Positions 1-8,127 of a stretch of 64,000 bases of DNA are shown piece by piece. Source of the stretch: Tenacibaculum todarodis (GTDB taxonomy: Bacteria > Bacteroidota > Bacteroidia > Flavobacteriales > Flavobacteriaceae); assembly GCF_001889045.1 (NCBI RefSeq), contig NZ_CP018155.1:2172001-2236000 (forward strand), written 5' to 3'. The notes beneath the pieces were generated by a model that worked only from the letters and a program-made list of their open reading frames with translations, had not been told where the DNA came from and made no database searches. Position 1 is the first letter of the stretch. Each line of letters starts with the position of its first letter. Made by a program: the position numbers and the translations under genes.

Positions 1-104
1 AGAAAAGTAGTTTTTCCTGTACCTGCTTTACCTGTGATAAAAAGATTTCTATCGGTTTTTTCTATAAACTGTAAGGCAAGTTCTAATTCAGGATTTTTAG
101 GCAT
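1..104 (-). CDS. Helicase/AAA ATPase, N-terminal fragment (runs off the window edge)
   Basis: Only the first 34 codons are present; the rest lies left of the window. The ATG is at 104-102 on the minus strand. Residues 25-32 read GKAGTGKT, a Walker A nucleotide-binding loop, after a short helix (NPELELALQFIEK) and a strand (NLFITG). This N-terminus is typical of the PIF1/RecD-like helicases common in Bacteroidota. The family assignment is inferred from very little sequence; the P-loop itself is clear. Confidence 0.6.
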   Translation of the reverse strand, partial: MPKNPELELALQFIEKTDRNLFITGKAGTGKTTF

Positions 105-141
105 TGTAGCTTTTTTAGGATGCAAGGTAAAGAATACCTAT

Positions 142-1323
142 TTATTTTCTTACTATTTTCTGCCTCTTTCTCAATGAAATTAAACCTAGTACTGGACCAA
201 TTGCTAAAACCATATAAATTTTATTTGAATCTAATATATTGGTTAAACTAGTAATATATTGAATACTAATAATTGTAATAGAAAAACCAATACAATTAAC
301 AATTGTAAGTGCAGTTCCTTTTAATTTTACAGGTGCATTTTGCGCAACTAGAGTAGATAAAAGAGGCGAGTCTGCAATAACAACAAATGCCCAAAATATT
401 AGAAAACTTAAAAATAATATTTCATTGTTACTTCCCAAAATTAATGGAGAAATAATACAACATAAACAAGACAAAAACAATGCGATAAAAGCGGTTCTCT
501 TTATACCAATTAACTTAGAAATATAACCACTAAAAATACAGGCAATGCTTCCTGTTGCTATAATTATAAAAGACCAAAGAGAAATATTAAGAGACAATTC
601 TTGTTGTAAGCTATATTGCTTTAAAATAACAGGAACAAATGCCCAAAAAGCATACAATTCCCACATATGTCCAAAATAACCGAAAGCAGCCGATCTAAAT
701 TCTTTTTGATGGAAAACTTTAAAAAAAGCAAATAAATTTGTTTTCTGACTAGGCTTTCTAAAAGGCCCATTCGGAACAAATAGTAACATTATTAAACCAC
801 CCAAAAAGGCGAGTATAGATGTTGTTAGTATTGTGTATTTCCAGGAATAATAGCCTGTTACATTTTTTAGTAAATGTGGAAAAGCTGTCCCTAAAACTAA
901 GGCACCAACTAAAAATCCTAAAGATTTTCCAAGATTATCTTTATAATAATCGGCAGCTATTTTCATTCCTACAGGATAGATTCCTGCTAGAAAGAAACCT
1001 GTAAAAAAGCGCATTGAAAGTAAACTGGTTATGTTATTATGGTCCCATAAAACACCTAAATTTAATAAAGCACCAAAAAAAGCACTTGTAAAAAACACTT
1101 TAGACGGAGAAAAACGATCTACAATTGTTAAAATAGCAAATATTAAAGTACCAATAATAAATCCAAACTGTACTGCTGAAGTTAAATGGCCTAATGCATT
1201 ATCTTTTAAGTTAAAAGTAGTAACTATATCATTAATAACTCCATTACCTGCAAACCAAAGCGAGGTGCAGAAAAATTGAGAAATTACAATTATCGGAAGA
1301 ATTATTTTAGTATTTCTAGGCAC
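142..1323 (-). CDS. MFS transporter
   Basis: A 393-residue protein that is almost entirely hydrophobic helices, consistent with the 12-helix major facilitator fold in the inner membrane. There is a short basic N-terminus and a basic tail (LRKRQKIVRK). Basic residues cluster in a loop near the middle (FRKPSQKT, residues about 188-195), as expected between the two six-helix halves. The substrate cannot be told from sequence. Its start overlaps the last 8 bases of the upstream DUF2200 gene, so the two are probably translationally coupled in one transcript. Confidence 0.8.
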   Translation of the reverse strand: MPRNTKIILPIIVISQFFCTSLWFAGNGVINDIVTTFNLKDNALGHLTSAVQFGFIIGTLIFAILTIVDRFSPSKVFFTSAFFGALLNLGVLWDHNNITSLLSMRFFTGFFLAGIYPVGMKIAADYYKDNLGKSLGFLVGALVLGTAFPHLLKNVTGYYSWKYTILTTSILAFLGGLIMLLFVPNGPFRKPSQKTNLFAFFKVFHQKEFRSAAFGYFGHMWELYAFWAFVPVILKQYSLQQELSLNISLWSFIIIATGSIACIFSGYISKLIGIKRTAFIALFLSCLCCIISPLILGSNNEILFLSFLIFWAFVVIADSPLLSTLVAQNAPVKLKGTALTIVNCIGFSITIISIQYITSLTNILDSNKIYMVLAIGPVLGLISLRKRQKIVRK

Positions 1324-1684
1324 GTAAAATCTTTTCCATTTTTCTACCTTTTGCTAATTCATCTATTAGCTTTTCCATTTGACGGCATTGTTTATACAGC
1401 TCAAATTCAGGTTCTATTTCTTCTATTCTATAACCACAAACAACTCCTTTTATCATATGTGCATTAGGATGTAAGGTAGCTTCTTCAAAAAAAGTTTTAT
1501 AGGTTACTTTTTCATCGATAAGCGATTGCAATTTCTCTTCATTAAAACCCGTAAACCATTCTAATACTTGATGAAATTCTTCGCGAGTTCTACCGTTTTT
1601 CTCTAATCTATTCCAGTAAAGTGGGTAAATAGTTGCAAATATCATATTGGCAACTTGCTCGTTTTTTTTGGTGGTTACTTTCAT
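1316..1684 (-). CDS. DUF2200 family protein
   Basis: A 122-residue soluble protein recognised as DUF2200 from IFATIYPLYWNRLEKNGRT near the N-terminus, HPNAHMIKGVVCGYRIEEI in the middle and a charged C-terminal helix. The molecular function is unknown. It is the first gene of a two-gene unit with the MFS transporter, with an 8-base overlap at the stop. A decayed copy of its 5' end lies about 1.3 kb upstream at 2921-3013, so this locus has been duplicated or rearranged. Confidence 0.8.
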   Translation of the reverse strand: MKVTTKKNEQVANMIFATIYPLYWNRLEKNGRTREEFHQVLEWFTGFNEEKLQSLIDEKVTYKTFFEEATLHPNAHMIKGVVCGYRIEEIEPEFELYKQCRQMEKLIDELAKGRKMEKILRA

Positions 1685-1764
1685 TTTGATTCAGTTTTTC
1701 TTTAGCTTTATTTCTTCATAAATTACCTAAGCAATTTTACATCATAATGCACAAATCATTATAA

Positions 1765-2823
1765 TTATTTGACTTCTATGATGTGAGAAATTGAATATTT
1801 GACAATTCTATTTTGACCATCTTGATTACCAGGTTTCATTTTAGGCAATTGTTTTATAACTCTAATTATTTCACTTTTAATTTTTGGATGTGGTGCTCTT
1901 GCATTAATATTTACAATGTTTCCATTCATGTCTATAAGAAAACCTATTAAAACCATTTTCTTACCAGAAGATAAACCTAAGTTATTTGATATTTCTTGAT
2001 TAAATTCTTTAAGAATGTGATTTCTAATAGATTTTGAAAAACAATCTTTTATTTCTTTTTTATTACCATTACAACCCGGAAAAACAGGTGGTTTTTCAAT
2101 AATCATAAAAGAAATTTTCTCATTCAGATCTAACTTAGTATTTGTTTTTACTTCTGTTTTATTGTCATTTCCATTATCTATAAATTTAACTTTTTTATTT
2201 TTATAATTTATAGAGCCAATTAATTCACCATTTTTATCATAATTTTTCCATTCACCAATTTTTTCTCCTTTTTGGTAATTTCCAATATCAGTAAGTTGCC
2301 CATTAAAGTTGTAATTTTTCCAAACACCAGTTCTTAATCCATTAACTATTTCTCCAGTTTCTAATAATTTATCATCTGCATAACCTTTGTAAATACCACT
2401 TTTAACACCATTTATATAAGGCGTATGTATTACTACAGTAGTAAATATTTGATATGTGTATTTAATATTTACACCATGCTTTAAGCCAACATTATTATGT
2501 TCAATTTCTTCAGTTTTTCTTCCTTGTTCATCATAAAATACCCATTTGCCTATTATTTTTCCATTTTTTAATTTCCCAACGCAAAATAACTGACCATTTT
2601 CGTGATATAATTTCCATTCGCCTTTTTTTATTCCATTTTCATACTTCCCAATTTCACTTAATTGACCATTTTCGTGATAACGTTTCCATTCGCCTGTAGC
2701 AATATCATTTTCATACTTTCCAATTTCTTTTAGATTGCCATTATCAAAATATTCTTTATGTTCTTGAGCTGTTAATAAATTGATAGACATTATTATTGCT
2801 AAAAATATAATTGTTTTTCTCAT
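1765..2823 (-). CDS. YwqK/MORN-like repeat protein with TonB-like C-terminal domain
   Basis: A 352-residue exported protein. Residues 1-19 are a signal peptide (MRKTIIFLAIIMSINLLTAQ). About seven YwqK-type repeats follow (GEWKRYHENGQLSEIGKYENG pattern), roughly residues 28-210. The C-terminal hundred residues (from PPVFPGCNG at about 245) resemble the TonB C-terminal domain found in many flavobacterial periplasmic proteins, including IGFLIDMNGNIVNI and the KQLPKMKPGNQDG turn. YwqK repeats are annotated as antitoxin-like in Bacillus, but that role is not established here. Function unknown; perhaps an envelope protein-binding scaffold. It stands alone between the DUF2200 gene and its pseudogene fragment. 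Confidence 0.7.
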   Translation of the reverse strand: MRKTIIFLAIIMSINLLTAQEHKEYFDNGNLKEIGKYENDIATGEWKRYHENGQLSEIGKYENGIKKGEWKLYHENGQLFCVGKLKNGKIIGKWVFYDEQGRKTEEIEHNNVGLKHGVNIKYTYQIFTTVVIHTPYINGVKSGIYKGYADDKLLETGEIVNGLRTGVWKNYNFNGQLTDIGNYQKGEKIGEWKNYDKNGELIGSINYKNKKVKFIDNGNDNKTEVKTNTKLDLNEKISFMIIEKPPVFPGCNGNKKEIKDCFSKSIRNHILKEFNQEISNNLGLSSGKKMVLIGFLIDMNGNIVNINARAPHPKIKSEIIRVIKQLPKMKPGNQDGQNRIVKYSISHIIEVK

Positions 2824-2920
2824 AATTATGTATTGTTAAATATTTCAATTTAGATTTGTTGGGTTATTAAATACTACCGCGGGTTTATTTTATGGTTGCT
2901 AACTGTAGTATGCTCACAAA

Positions 2921-3013
2921 CTCCATTTTTCTCCAATCTATTACAGTAAAGTGAATAAATAGTTGCGAAGATCATATTGGCAACTTGCTCGTTTTTTTAG
3001 CGGTTACTTTCAT
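2921..3013 (-). pseudogene. Decayed 5' fragment of a second DUF2200 gene
   Basis: This stretch matches the first ~85 bases of the intact gene at 1316-1684 at roughly nine positions in ten, starting from the same ATG (3013-3011). In the copy the run of eight A residues after codon 4 has become seven, which shifts the frame. Homology ends abruptly at about 2921, so only the 5' end survives. The YwqK gene lies between the two copies. Confidence 0.75.
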
Positions 3014-3017
3014 TTTG

Positions 3018-3224
3018 TTAGAATTGACTGAAAAATAAATATATTAATATAACTAAAAACACTATTCCATAGAATAGACTATCCTTACTCCTAATCCTTT
3101 TTTTAACTTTGGTTAACTCATCATTATCTTTATTTTCATTACCCAAGGATTTAAATTCTGATATTATAAACCAAATGGTTAATGATAAAAGGCAAAAAAA
3201 AATAAGTATCTTTTCAATGTTCAT
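3018..3224 (-). CDS. Small two-helix membrane protein, unknown
   Basis: A 68-residue frame with two clear hydrophobic helices (residues about 5-22 and 49-67) separated by a strongly charged loop (KDNDELTKVKKRIRSKD). The hairpin layout, with polar residues confined to the loop, is what a real small inner-membrane protein would show and is less likely by chance. It starts at 3224 and ends 4 bases before the pseudogene fragment. I do not recognise the family. Confidence 0.5.
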   Translation of the reverse strand: MNIEKILIFFCLLSLTIWFIISEFKSLGNENKDNDELTKVKKRIRSKDSLFYGIVFLVILIYLFFSQF

Positions 3225-3310
3225 AGTAAGCTAAATTATATATATTTTATAAGAAAACCTAAAAGGATAAACTTCTACTCAAAAAAAGGAAAAAAGCCCA
3301 CAAACAAGTT

Positions 3311-3389
3311 TAGCCCTGATTGAGCGGTCTGTTTGAGCTCTTTTTTGAAGAATGAAAAAAAGCGAGTAGCGAAAGCAGGAAATAGCTTC
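3311..3389 (+). repeat. Structured intergenic repeat, copy A (candidate ncRNA)
   Basis: Begins TAGCCCTGATTG and ends GCAGGAAATAGCTTC. The ends can pair (AGC/GCT and CCTG/CAGG), enclosing a variable T-rich/A-rich hairpin between GAGCTC and GCGAG. Related copies lie at 4709-4804, 21601-21692, 26370-26439, 43134-43237 and 61080-61197. Confidence 0.7.
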
Positions 3390-3393
3390 AAAC

Positions 3394-3426
3394 AAAAAAT
3401 CCCGCACTTTCGTACAGGATTTTTAT
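3394..3426 (-). terminator. Terminator after sucB
   Basis: On the minus strand ATCCTGTAC and GTGCGGGAT form a 9-bp stem with a GAAA loop, followed by a T run. It lies just past the sucB stop codon. Confidence 0.75.
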
Positions 3427-3448
3427 ATTTATAGGTCGAAATTTTTGA

Positions 3449-4663
3449 CTACATTTCTAATGCTTTTGTTGGATTGTTATCCATCAATAATTCTGTAGGG
3501 TTTTCTAACGCTTCTTTAACAGCTACTAAGAAACCAACAGATTCTTTACCGTCAATAATTCTGTGATCGTAAGACAACGCAACGTACATAATTGGCTGAA
3601 TTACCACTTGCCCGTCAACAGCCATTGGTCTGTTTACAATGTTGTGCATTCCTAAAATTGCACTTTGCGGTGGATTGATAATTGGCGTTGATAACATAGA
3701 ACCAAAAACTCCACCATTTGTAATTGTAAACGTTCCTCCAGTCATTTCATCAACTGTAATTTGTCCGTCTCTTGCTCTAATAGCTAAACGTTTTACTTCG
3801 CTTTCTACACCTCTAAAAGATAAGTTTTCTGCATTTCTAATTACAGGAACCATTAATCCTTTTGGTCCAGAAACCGCGATAGAAACATCGATAAAATCGA
3901 ACGATACCATTTCTTTTCCGTCAATCATAGAATTTACTGCTGGATACATTTCTAATGCACGTGCAACTGCTTTTGTAAAAAAGCTCATAAATCCTAATCC
4001 AACTCCATGCTTTTCTTTAAAGGCTACTTTAAACTGAGAACGTAAATCGAAAATTGGCTGCATGTTTACTTCGTTAAACGTAGTTAACATAGCTGTTTCG
4101 CTTTTTACAGCTACTAAACGTTCTGCAACTTTTCTACGTAACATAGACATTTTCTTACGCGAAGTTCCACGAGTACCACTTGCTGGTTGCGTTCCCATTG
4201 AAGGCACTGCTTTTGTAGCGTCTTCTTTAGTTACACGACCGTCTTTTCCAGTTCCTTTAACCGTTGAAGCTGCCATTCCTTTCTCAGCTAAAATTTTCTT
4301 AGCTGCTGGAGATGCAGTTCCGGTTGCGTATGTTGCAGCTTTAGGTGCTTCTTTTACTTCTACTTTCTTTTCTTCCGGCTTAGCTTCTGCCTTTGGAGCA
4401 GTAGATGAACCTTCAGGTTTAGCAGCAGCAGTATCAATTAAACACACAACAGCGCCAACTTCTACAGCATCACCTTCTTCAGCTTTTAAAGTAATAATAC
4501 CACTTTCTTCTGCCGGTAATTCTAAGGTTGCTTTGTCTGAATCTACTTCTGCAATTGGTTGATCTTTTTCAACATAATCGCCATCTTCAACTAGCCAAGT
4601 TGCAATTTCTACTTCTGTAATTGATTCTCCCGGAGAAGGAACTTTCATTTCTAAAACACTCAT
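3449..4663 (-). CDS. sucB: Dihydrolipoyllysine succinyltransferase, E2 of 2-oxoglutarate dehydrogenase
   Basis: The E2 core of the 2-oxoglutarate dehydrogenase complex, transferring the succinyl group from lipoamide to CoA in the TCA cycle. Of 404 residues, the N-terminal lipoyl domain (1-78) carries the lipoylation site [10 protein letters not shown] with Lys44. An Ala/Pro/Glu linker follows, then a peripheral-subunit-binding domain (about 113-150, [12 protein letters not shown]...[10 protein letters not shown]), and a catalytic domain ending in [15 protein letters not shown], which holds the catalytic His and Asp. One lipoyl domain is usual for SucB. It lies downstream of sucA, separated by 165 bases that hold a structured repeat. 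E3 is not in this window. Confidence 0.95.
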   Translation of the reverse strand: MSVLEMKVPSPGESITEVEIATWLVEDGDYVEKDQPIAEVDSDKATLELPAEESGIITLKAEEGDAVEVGAVVCLIDTAAAKPEGSSTAPKAEAKPEEKKVEVKEAPKAATYATGTASPAAKKILAEKGMAASTVKGTGKDGRVTKEDATKAVPSMGTQPASGTRGTSRKKMSMLRRKVAERLVAVKSETAMLTTFNEVNMQPIFDLRSQFKVAFKEKHGVGLGFMSFFTKAVARALEMYPAVNSMIDGKEMVSFDFIDVSIAVSGPKGLMVPVIRNAENLSFRGVESEVKRLAIRARDGQITVDEMTGGTFTITNGGVFGSMLSTPIINPPQSAILGMHNIVNRPMAVDGQVVIQPIMYVALSYDHRIIDGKESVGFLVAVKEALENPTELLMDNNPTKALEM

Positions 4664-4708
4664 GGTTTCTTAATTTATTTTAATCTGAAATTCTATTTTA
4701 TTCTTTTT

Positions 4709-4804
4709 GGGCGTTTTAACAGGCTTTACACTGTATCTTTTTTATGAAAAATAAAAAAGGTTAAAGCTACTAGAAAGTAGCTGAACGGTGGAAATCCTTA
4801 ACGC
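4709..4804 (-). repeat. Structured intergenic repeat, copy F, inside the sucA-sucB spacer
   Basis: Read on the minus strand it begins GCGTTAAGGATT and ends GCCTGTTAAAACGCCC. GCGTT pairs with AACGC and AGG with CCT, the same positions that are GGG/CCC in copy D and GTG/CAC in copy B. The inner stem is CCTTTTTT/AAAAAAGATA, and there is an extra side hairpin AGCTACTTTCTAGTAGCT. This is the most divergent copy, and it would be co-transcribed with sucA and sucB. Confidence 0.6.
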
Positions 4805-4828
4805 ACGCTTACTTATTATGTTCAGTTA

Positions 4829-7555
4829 TTAATCGAACACTTTATCTAATACTTCTTGATGACGTTTTTTATAACGTGTACTTGAACCTGCAGCTGGTGC
4901 AGCTTGGTATCCTCTAGAAGCAACTTCTAATCTATCTACAAAATCGAAACGCTCTAACATATAACCCCAAGCTCCCATATTTTTAGGCTCTTCTTGTGCC
5001 CAAACATAGCGTTCAACATTCGGATATTTTGCAATAACGTCTTTAATTTTTTCTTCGTGTAACGGAAATAATTGTTCAATTCTTACCAAAGCAACATCTT
5101 CTCTACCTAATTGTTCGCGTTCTGCTAACATATCATAATAGAATTTACCCATACAGAATACCATTTTGGTAACGTTCTTTGGGTTAATTGTATCGTCTAT
5201 TACTTCGTTAAAACCTCCTTCAGCTAAATCTTCAATAGTGTTTACAGCCTTTGGATGACGTAATAAACTCTTTGGTGTAAAGACAACTAAAGGTTTTCTA
5301 AAGTCACGTTTCATTTGTCTACGTAACAAATGGTACATATTTGCTGGATTAGAACAATTTGCAACCGTAATATTATCTACAGCACATTGTTGTAAAAAAC
5401 GTTCTATTCTACCTGATGAATGTTCTGGTCCTTGACCTTCATATCCATGTGGTAATAAAACTACCAATCCGTTTTGTAACTTCCACTTATCTTCAGCAGA
5501 CGTTATATATTGATCAAAAACAATTTGTGCTCCGTTGGCAAAATCTCCAAACTGTGCTTCCCAAATAGTTAATGTTTTTGGTGTTGCCATTGCATACCCA
5601 TAATCGAATCCTAAAACTCCGTATTCCGATAAATGACTATTGTAAATTGTTAATTTTCCTTTATTGTTTGTGTTTGTGTTTAATAAATTAACACGTTCTA
5701 AGGTGTTTTCGTCGCGCATAATTGCATGACGGTGAGAGAATGTTCCTCTTTCTACATCTTCCCCAGAGATTCTAACATCAAAACCTTCTTCTAATAAACT
5801 TCCGTAAGCTAAGTTCTCTGCAATTCCCCAATCTAAAGAATTTTCTTGAAATACCATTTTCTCACGACCTTGTAAAATACGTTCTGCTTTACGCACAAAC
5901 TTATGCCCTTCTGGAGTTGTTGAAATTACTTTAGCAATCTCTTTTAATTTATCTGCCGAATACGTTGTGTCGGTAGACTCCAACATATCTTTTAATTGTT
6001 TGCGGACAAAACCATCCCAAACTTCTGGCATAAATTCTTGAATCTTAGAAGTAGTTTTCTTTTTAGATTGTGTAAATTCTTCTTCTAAGTGTTCTTTAAA
6101 TTCATTAGTAATTTGCGTTACATATTCCGCAGTAATACTTCCGTTTGCAATTAATTGCTGAGCATAAATATCTTTTGCGTTTTTATGTTTTGCAATTGCT
6201 TTATATAATTCTGGTTGCGTAAAACGAGGTTCATCACCTTCGTTATGCCCATATTTTCTATATCCTAATAAATCTATGTAAATGTCTTTTTTAAACTTCA
6301 TTCTGTATTCTACAGCCATTTCCATAGCGTGACAAACAGCTTCTGCATTATCTGCATTTACATGTAAAACTGGCGATAAAGTTACTTTTGCAACATCTGT
6401 ACAATAGGTACTAGAACGTGCATCTAAATAATTCGTTGTAAAACCAACTTGGTTATTTACAACAATATGGATAGATCCACCAGTTTTATAACCGTTTAAA
6501 GTCATCATTTGTGCTATTTCATAGGCAATTCCTTGTCCAGCAATAGCCGCATCTCCATGTACTATAATTGGTAATATTTTACTATTATCTCCTTCGTAAT
6601 CTTTATCGATTTTGGCTCTAACAATTCCTTCAGCAACTGCAGCTACAGTTTCTAAATGAGATGGATTTGGAACTAAATTCATCTTCATTTCTTGCCCCCC
6701 TTTGTAGGCTTTACTTAATGTTAATCCTAAGTGATACTTAACATCTCCACTAATTGTTTGATCTTCGAAATCTTTTCCTTCAAACTCGCTAAATAAATCG
6801 CGAACAGGTTTTTTAAAGATGTTTACCAATGTGTTTAAACGACCACGGTGTGCCATCCCTAAAACACATTCTTTAACACCATATTTTTCAGCGGCATCAC
6901 GAAGTGCAACACTTAATCCTGGAATTAATGTTTCTCCACCTTCAACAGAAAAACGTTTTTGACCAACATATTTCGTTTGTAAAAAGCTTTCGAATGTTGA
7001 AGCTTGATTTAGTTTTGTAAGAATATATTTTTTTCCTTCTAAATCGTAATTTGGATGATTATCGTTTTTATTCAAACGGTTTTGCCACCATTTTAATTCT
7101 TCTGGATTTCGAATATACATATACTCTACTCCAATACTATCACAATAAATTGCCTTTAAATGGTCAATAATTTGTGCTAATGTTTTGGCTCCAATACCTA
7201 AAACTTCTCCTGCACTAAATACAGTTGACAAATCATTTTTAGTAAGTCCAAAATTTTCAACTTCTAAAAGAGGTGTATATTTTCTACGTTCACGAACTGG
7301 ATTTGTTTTAGTGAACAAATGTCCACGAGAACGATACCCATCAATTAAATCTATTACCAAAAATTCTTTGCGAACTCCTTCAGGTATTTCAGATGAAACT
7401 TCTTCATTATCCGAATATTCTTCATTTGCGAGGTCATATCCTTGAAAAAAACTTCTCCAACTTGGTTCTACCGCGTCAGGATTTTTTTGATATTGCTCGT
7501 ACAAATCTGCTATAAATCCTGTATGTGCTGCGTTTAAGAACGAAAACTTATCCAT
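4829..7555 (-). CDS. sucA: 2-oxoglutarate dehydrogenase E1 component
   Basis: The thiamine-diphosphate-dependent decarboxylase of the 2-oxoglutarate dehydrogenase complex. At 908 residues it is full length. The N-terminal E2-binding segment is present (FIADLYEQYQKNPDAVEPSW), followed by the substrate-site region MAHRGRLNTLVN and the ThDP motif GDAAIAGQGIAYEIAQM...VVNNQVGF (the GDG-x-NN type, here GDA). The transketolase-like pyrimidine domain contains HLSEYGVLGFDYGYA, and the C-terminal domain ends RYKKRHQEVLDKVF. First gene of the sucAB unit; a -7 element lies 34 bases before the ATG. Confidence 0.96.
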   Translation of the reverse strand: MDKFSFLNAAHTGFIADLYEQYQKNPDAVEPSWRSFFQGYDLANEEYSDNEEVSSEIPEGVRKEFLVIDLIDGYRSRGHLFTKTNPVRERRKYTPLLEVENFGLTKNDLSTVFSAGEVLGIGAKTLAQIIDHLKAIYCDSIGVEYMYIRNPEELKWWQNRLNKNDNHPNYDLEGKKYILTKLNQASTFESFLQTKYVGQKRFSVEGGETLIPGLSVALRDAAEKYGVKECVLGMAHRGRLNTLVNIFKKPVRDLFSEFEGKDFEDQTISGDVKYHLGLTLSKAYKGGQEMKMNLVPNPSHLETVAAVAEGIVRAKIDKDYEGDNSKILPIIVHGDAAIAGQGIAYEIAQMMTLNGYKTGGSIHIVVNNQVGFTTNYLDARSSTYCTDVAKVTLSPVLHVNADNAEAVCHAMEMAVEYRMKFKKDIYIDLLGYRKYGHNEGDEPRFTQPELYKAIAKHKNAKDIYAQQLIANGSITAEYVTQITNEFKEHLEEEFTQSKKKTTSKIQEFMPEVWDGFVRKQLKDMLESTDTTYSADKLKEIAKVISTTPEGHKFVRKAERILQGREKMVFQENSLDWGIAENLAYGSLLEEGFDVRISGEDVERGTFSHRHAIMRDENTLERVNLLNTNTNNKGKLTIYNSHLSEYGVLGFDYGYAMATPKTLTIWEAQFGDFANGAQIVFDQYITSAEDKWKLQNGLVVLLPHGYEGQGPEHSSGRIERFLQQCAVDNITVANCSNPANMYHLLRRQMKRDFRKPLVVFTPKSLLRHPKAVNTIEDLAEGGFNEVIDDTINPKNVTKMVFCMGKFYYDMLAEREQLGREDVALVRIEQLFPLHEEKIKDVIAKYPNVERYVWAQEEPKNMGAWGYMLERFDFVDRLEVASRGYQAAPAAGSSTRYKKRHQEVLDKVFD

Positions 7556-7588
7556 ATTATTATTTACTTATAGTATATATAATTAAAA

Positions 7589-7596
7589 CAAAAATA
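7589..7596 (-). promoter_or_regulatory. -7 element of the sucA promoter
   Basis: TATTTTTG on the minus strand matches the Bacteroidota -7 consensus TAnnTTTG and is followed by about 33 bases to the sucA ATG. No good -33 TTTG is visible at 19-21 bases. Confidence 0.5.
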
Positions 7597-7673
7597 CAAA
7601 TTTTACTAAATCTAGCTATTGTTTTAGATTGAAAATAAAAAATGAAAAAAAAATCATTTTTTTTCATTTTTAT

Positions 7674-7704
7674 TTTGGCTGTTTTCAAAAATGGCATATA
7701 TTTG
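7674..7704 (+). promoter_or_regulatory. Consensus Bacteroidota promoter of the tRNA cluster
   Basis: TTTG (7674-7677), exactly 19 bases, then TATATTTG (7697-7704). This is a perfect match to the TTTG-N19-TAnnTTTG primary sigma consensus, 32 bases upstream of tRNA-Asn. Strong constitutive expression is expected. Confidence 0.85.
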
Positions 7705-7736
7705 CACTCGCTAAACACAAATGGTGTTACGCAAAC

Positions 7737-7810
7737 TCCTCCTTAGCTCAGTTGGTTAGAGCATCTGACTGTTAATCAGAGGGTCTTAGGTTCGAGTCCT
7801 AAAGGAGGAG
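7737..7810 (+). tRNA. tRNA-Asn (GTT)
   Basis: 74-base cloverleaf. Acceptor stem TCCTCCT/AGGAGGA, D arm AGCTCAGTTGGTTAGAGC, anticodon stem CTGAC with GTT at 7771-7773, T arm GGTTCGAGTCC. CCA is not encoded. Confidence 0.97.
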
Positions 7811-7836
7811 CAAAAAAGTTCATTAAAATAAAGACT

Positions 7837-7908
7837 GCGAAAGTAGCTCAGGGGTAGAGCATCACCTTGCCAAGGTGGGGGTCGCGGGTTCAAATCCCGT
7901 CTTTCGCT
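7837..7908 (+). tRNA. tRNA-Gly (GCC)
   Basis: 72-base cloverleaf. Acceptor GCGAAAG/CTTTCGC, anticodon GCC at 7869-7871 in a CACCT/AGGTG stem, T loop GGTTCAAATCC. CCA is not encoded. Confidence 0.97.
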
Positions 7909-7931
7909 CTATACTTTGAAAAAATTCCAAT

Positions 7932-8015
7932 GCTGAAGTGGTGGAATTGGTAGACACGTTGGACTTAAAATCCAATGTCCATTAGGACGTGCGGGTTCAA
8001 GTCCCGCCTTCAGTA
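7932..8015 (+). tRNA. tRNA-Leu (TAA)
   Basis: 84-base class II tRNA with a long variable arm (TGTCCATTAGGACGT). Acceptor GCTGAAG/CTTCAGT with a G-U first pair, anticodon TAA at 7966-7968. CCA is not encoded. Confidence 0.97.
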
Positions 8016-8017
8016 CT

Positions 8018-8056
8018 AAAAGCCTTGTTAATCGTTTGATTTTCAAGGCTTTTTTA
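8018..8056 (+). terminator. Terminator of the tRNA cluster
   Basis: AGCCTTG (8021-8027) pairs with CAAGGCT (8044-8050) and is followed by a T run. Confidence 0.85.
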
Positions 8057-8061
8057 ATTTA

Positions 8062-8106
8062 AAAAAACCTTAATCATTATAATAATGATTAAGGTTTTTC
8101 TTTTTT
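8062..8106. terminator. Bidirectional terminator, 3' of the hybrid sensor gene
   Basis: AACCTTAATCATTAT and its complement form a long AT-rich stem with A and T runs on both sides, so it can work on either strand. On the minus strand it ends the hybrid sensor transcript. Confidence 0.8.
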
Positions 8107-8127
8107 ATATTAATTTCAAATTTATTA

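Noticed and set aside
4062-4562. 166-codon plus-strand frame opposite sucB
   Set aside because: Antisense to a well-conserved gene; Ser/Ala/Thr-rich composition typical of a shadow frame.
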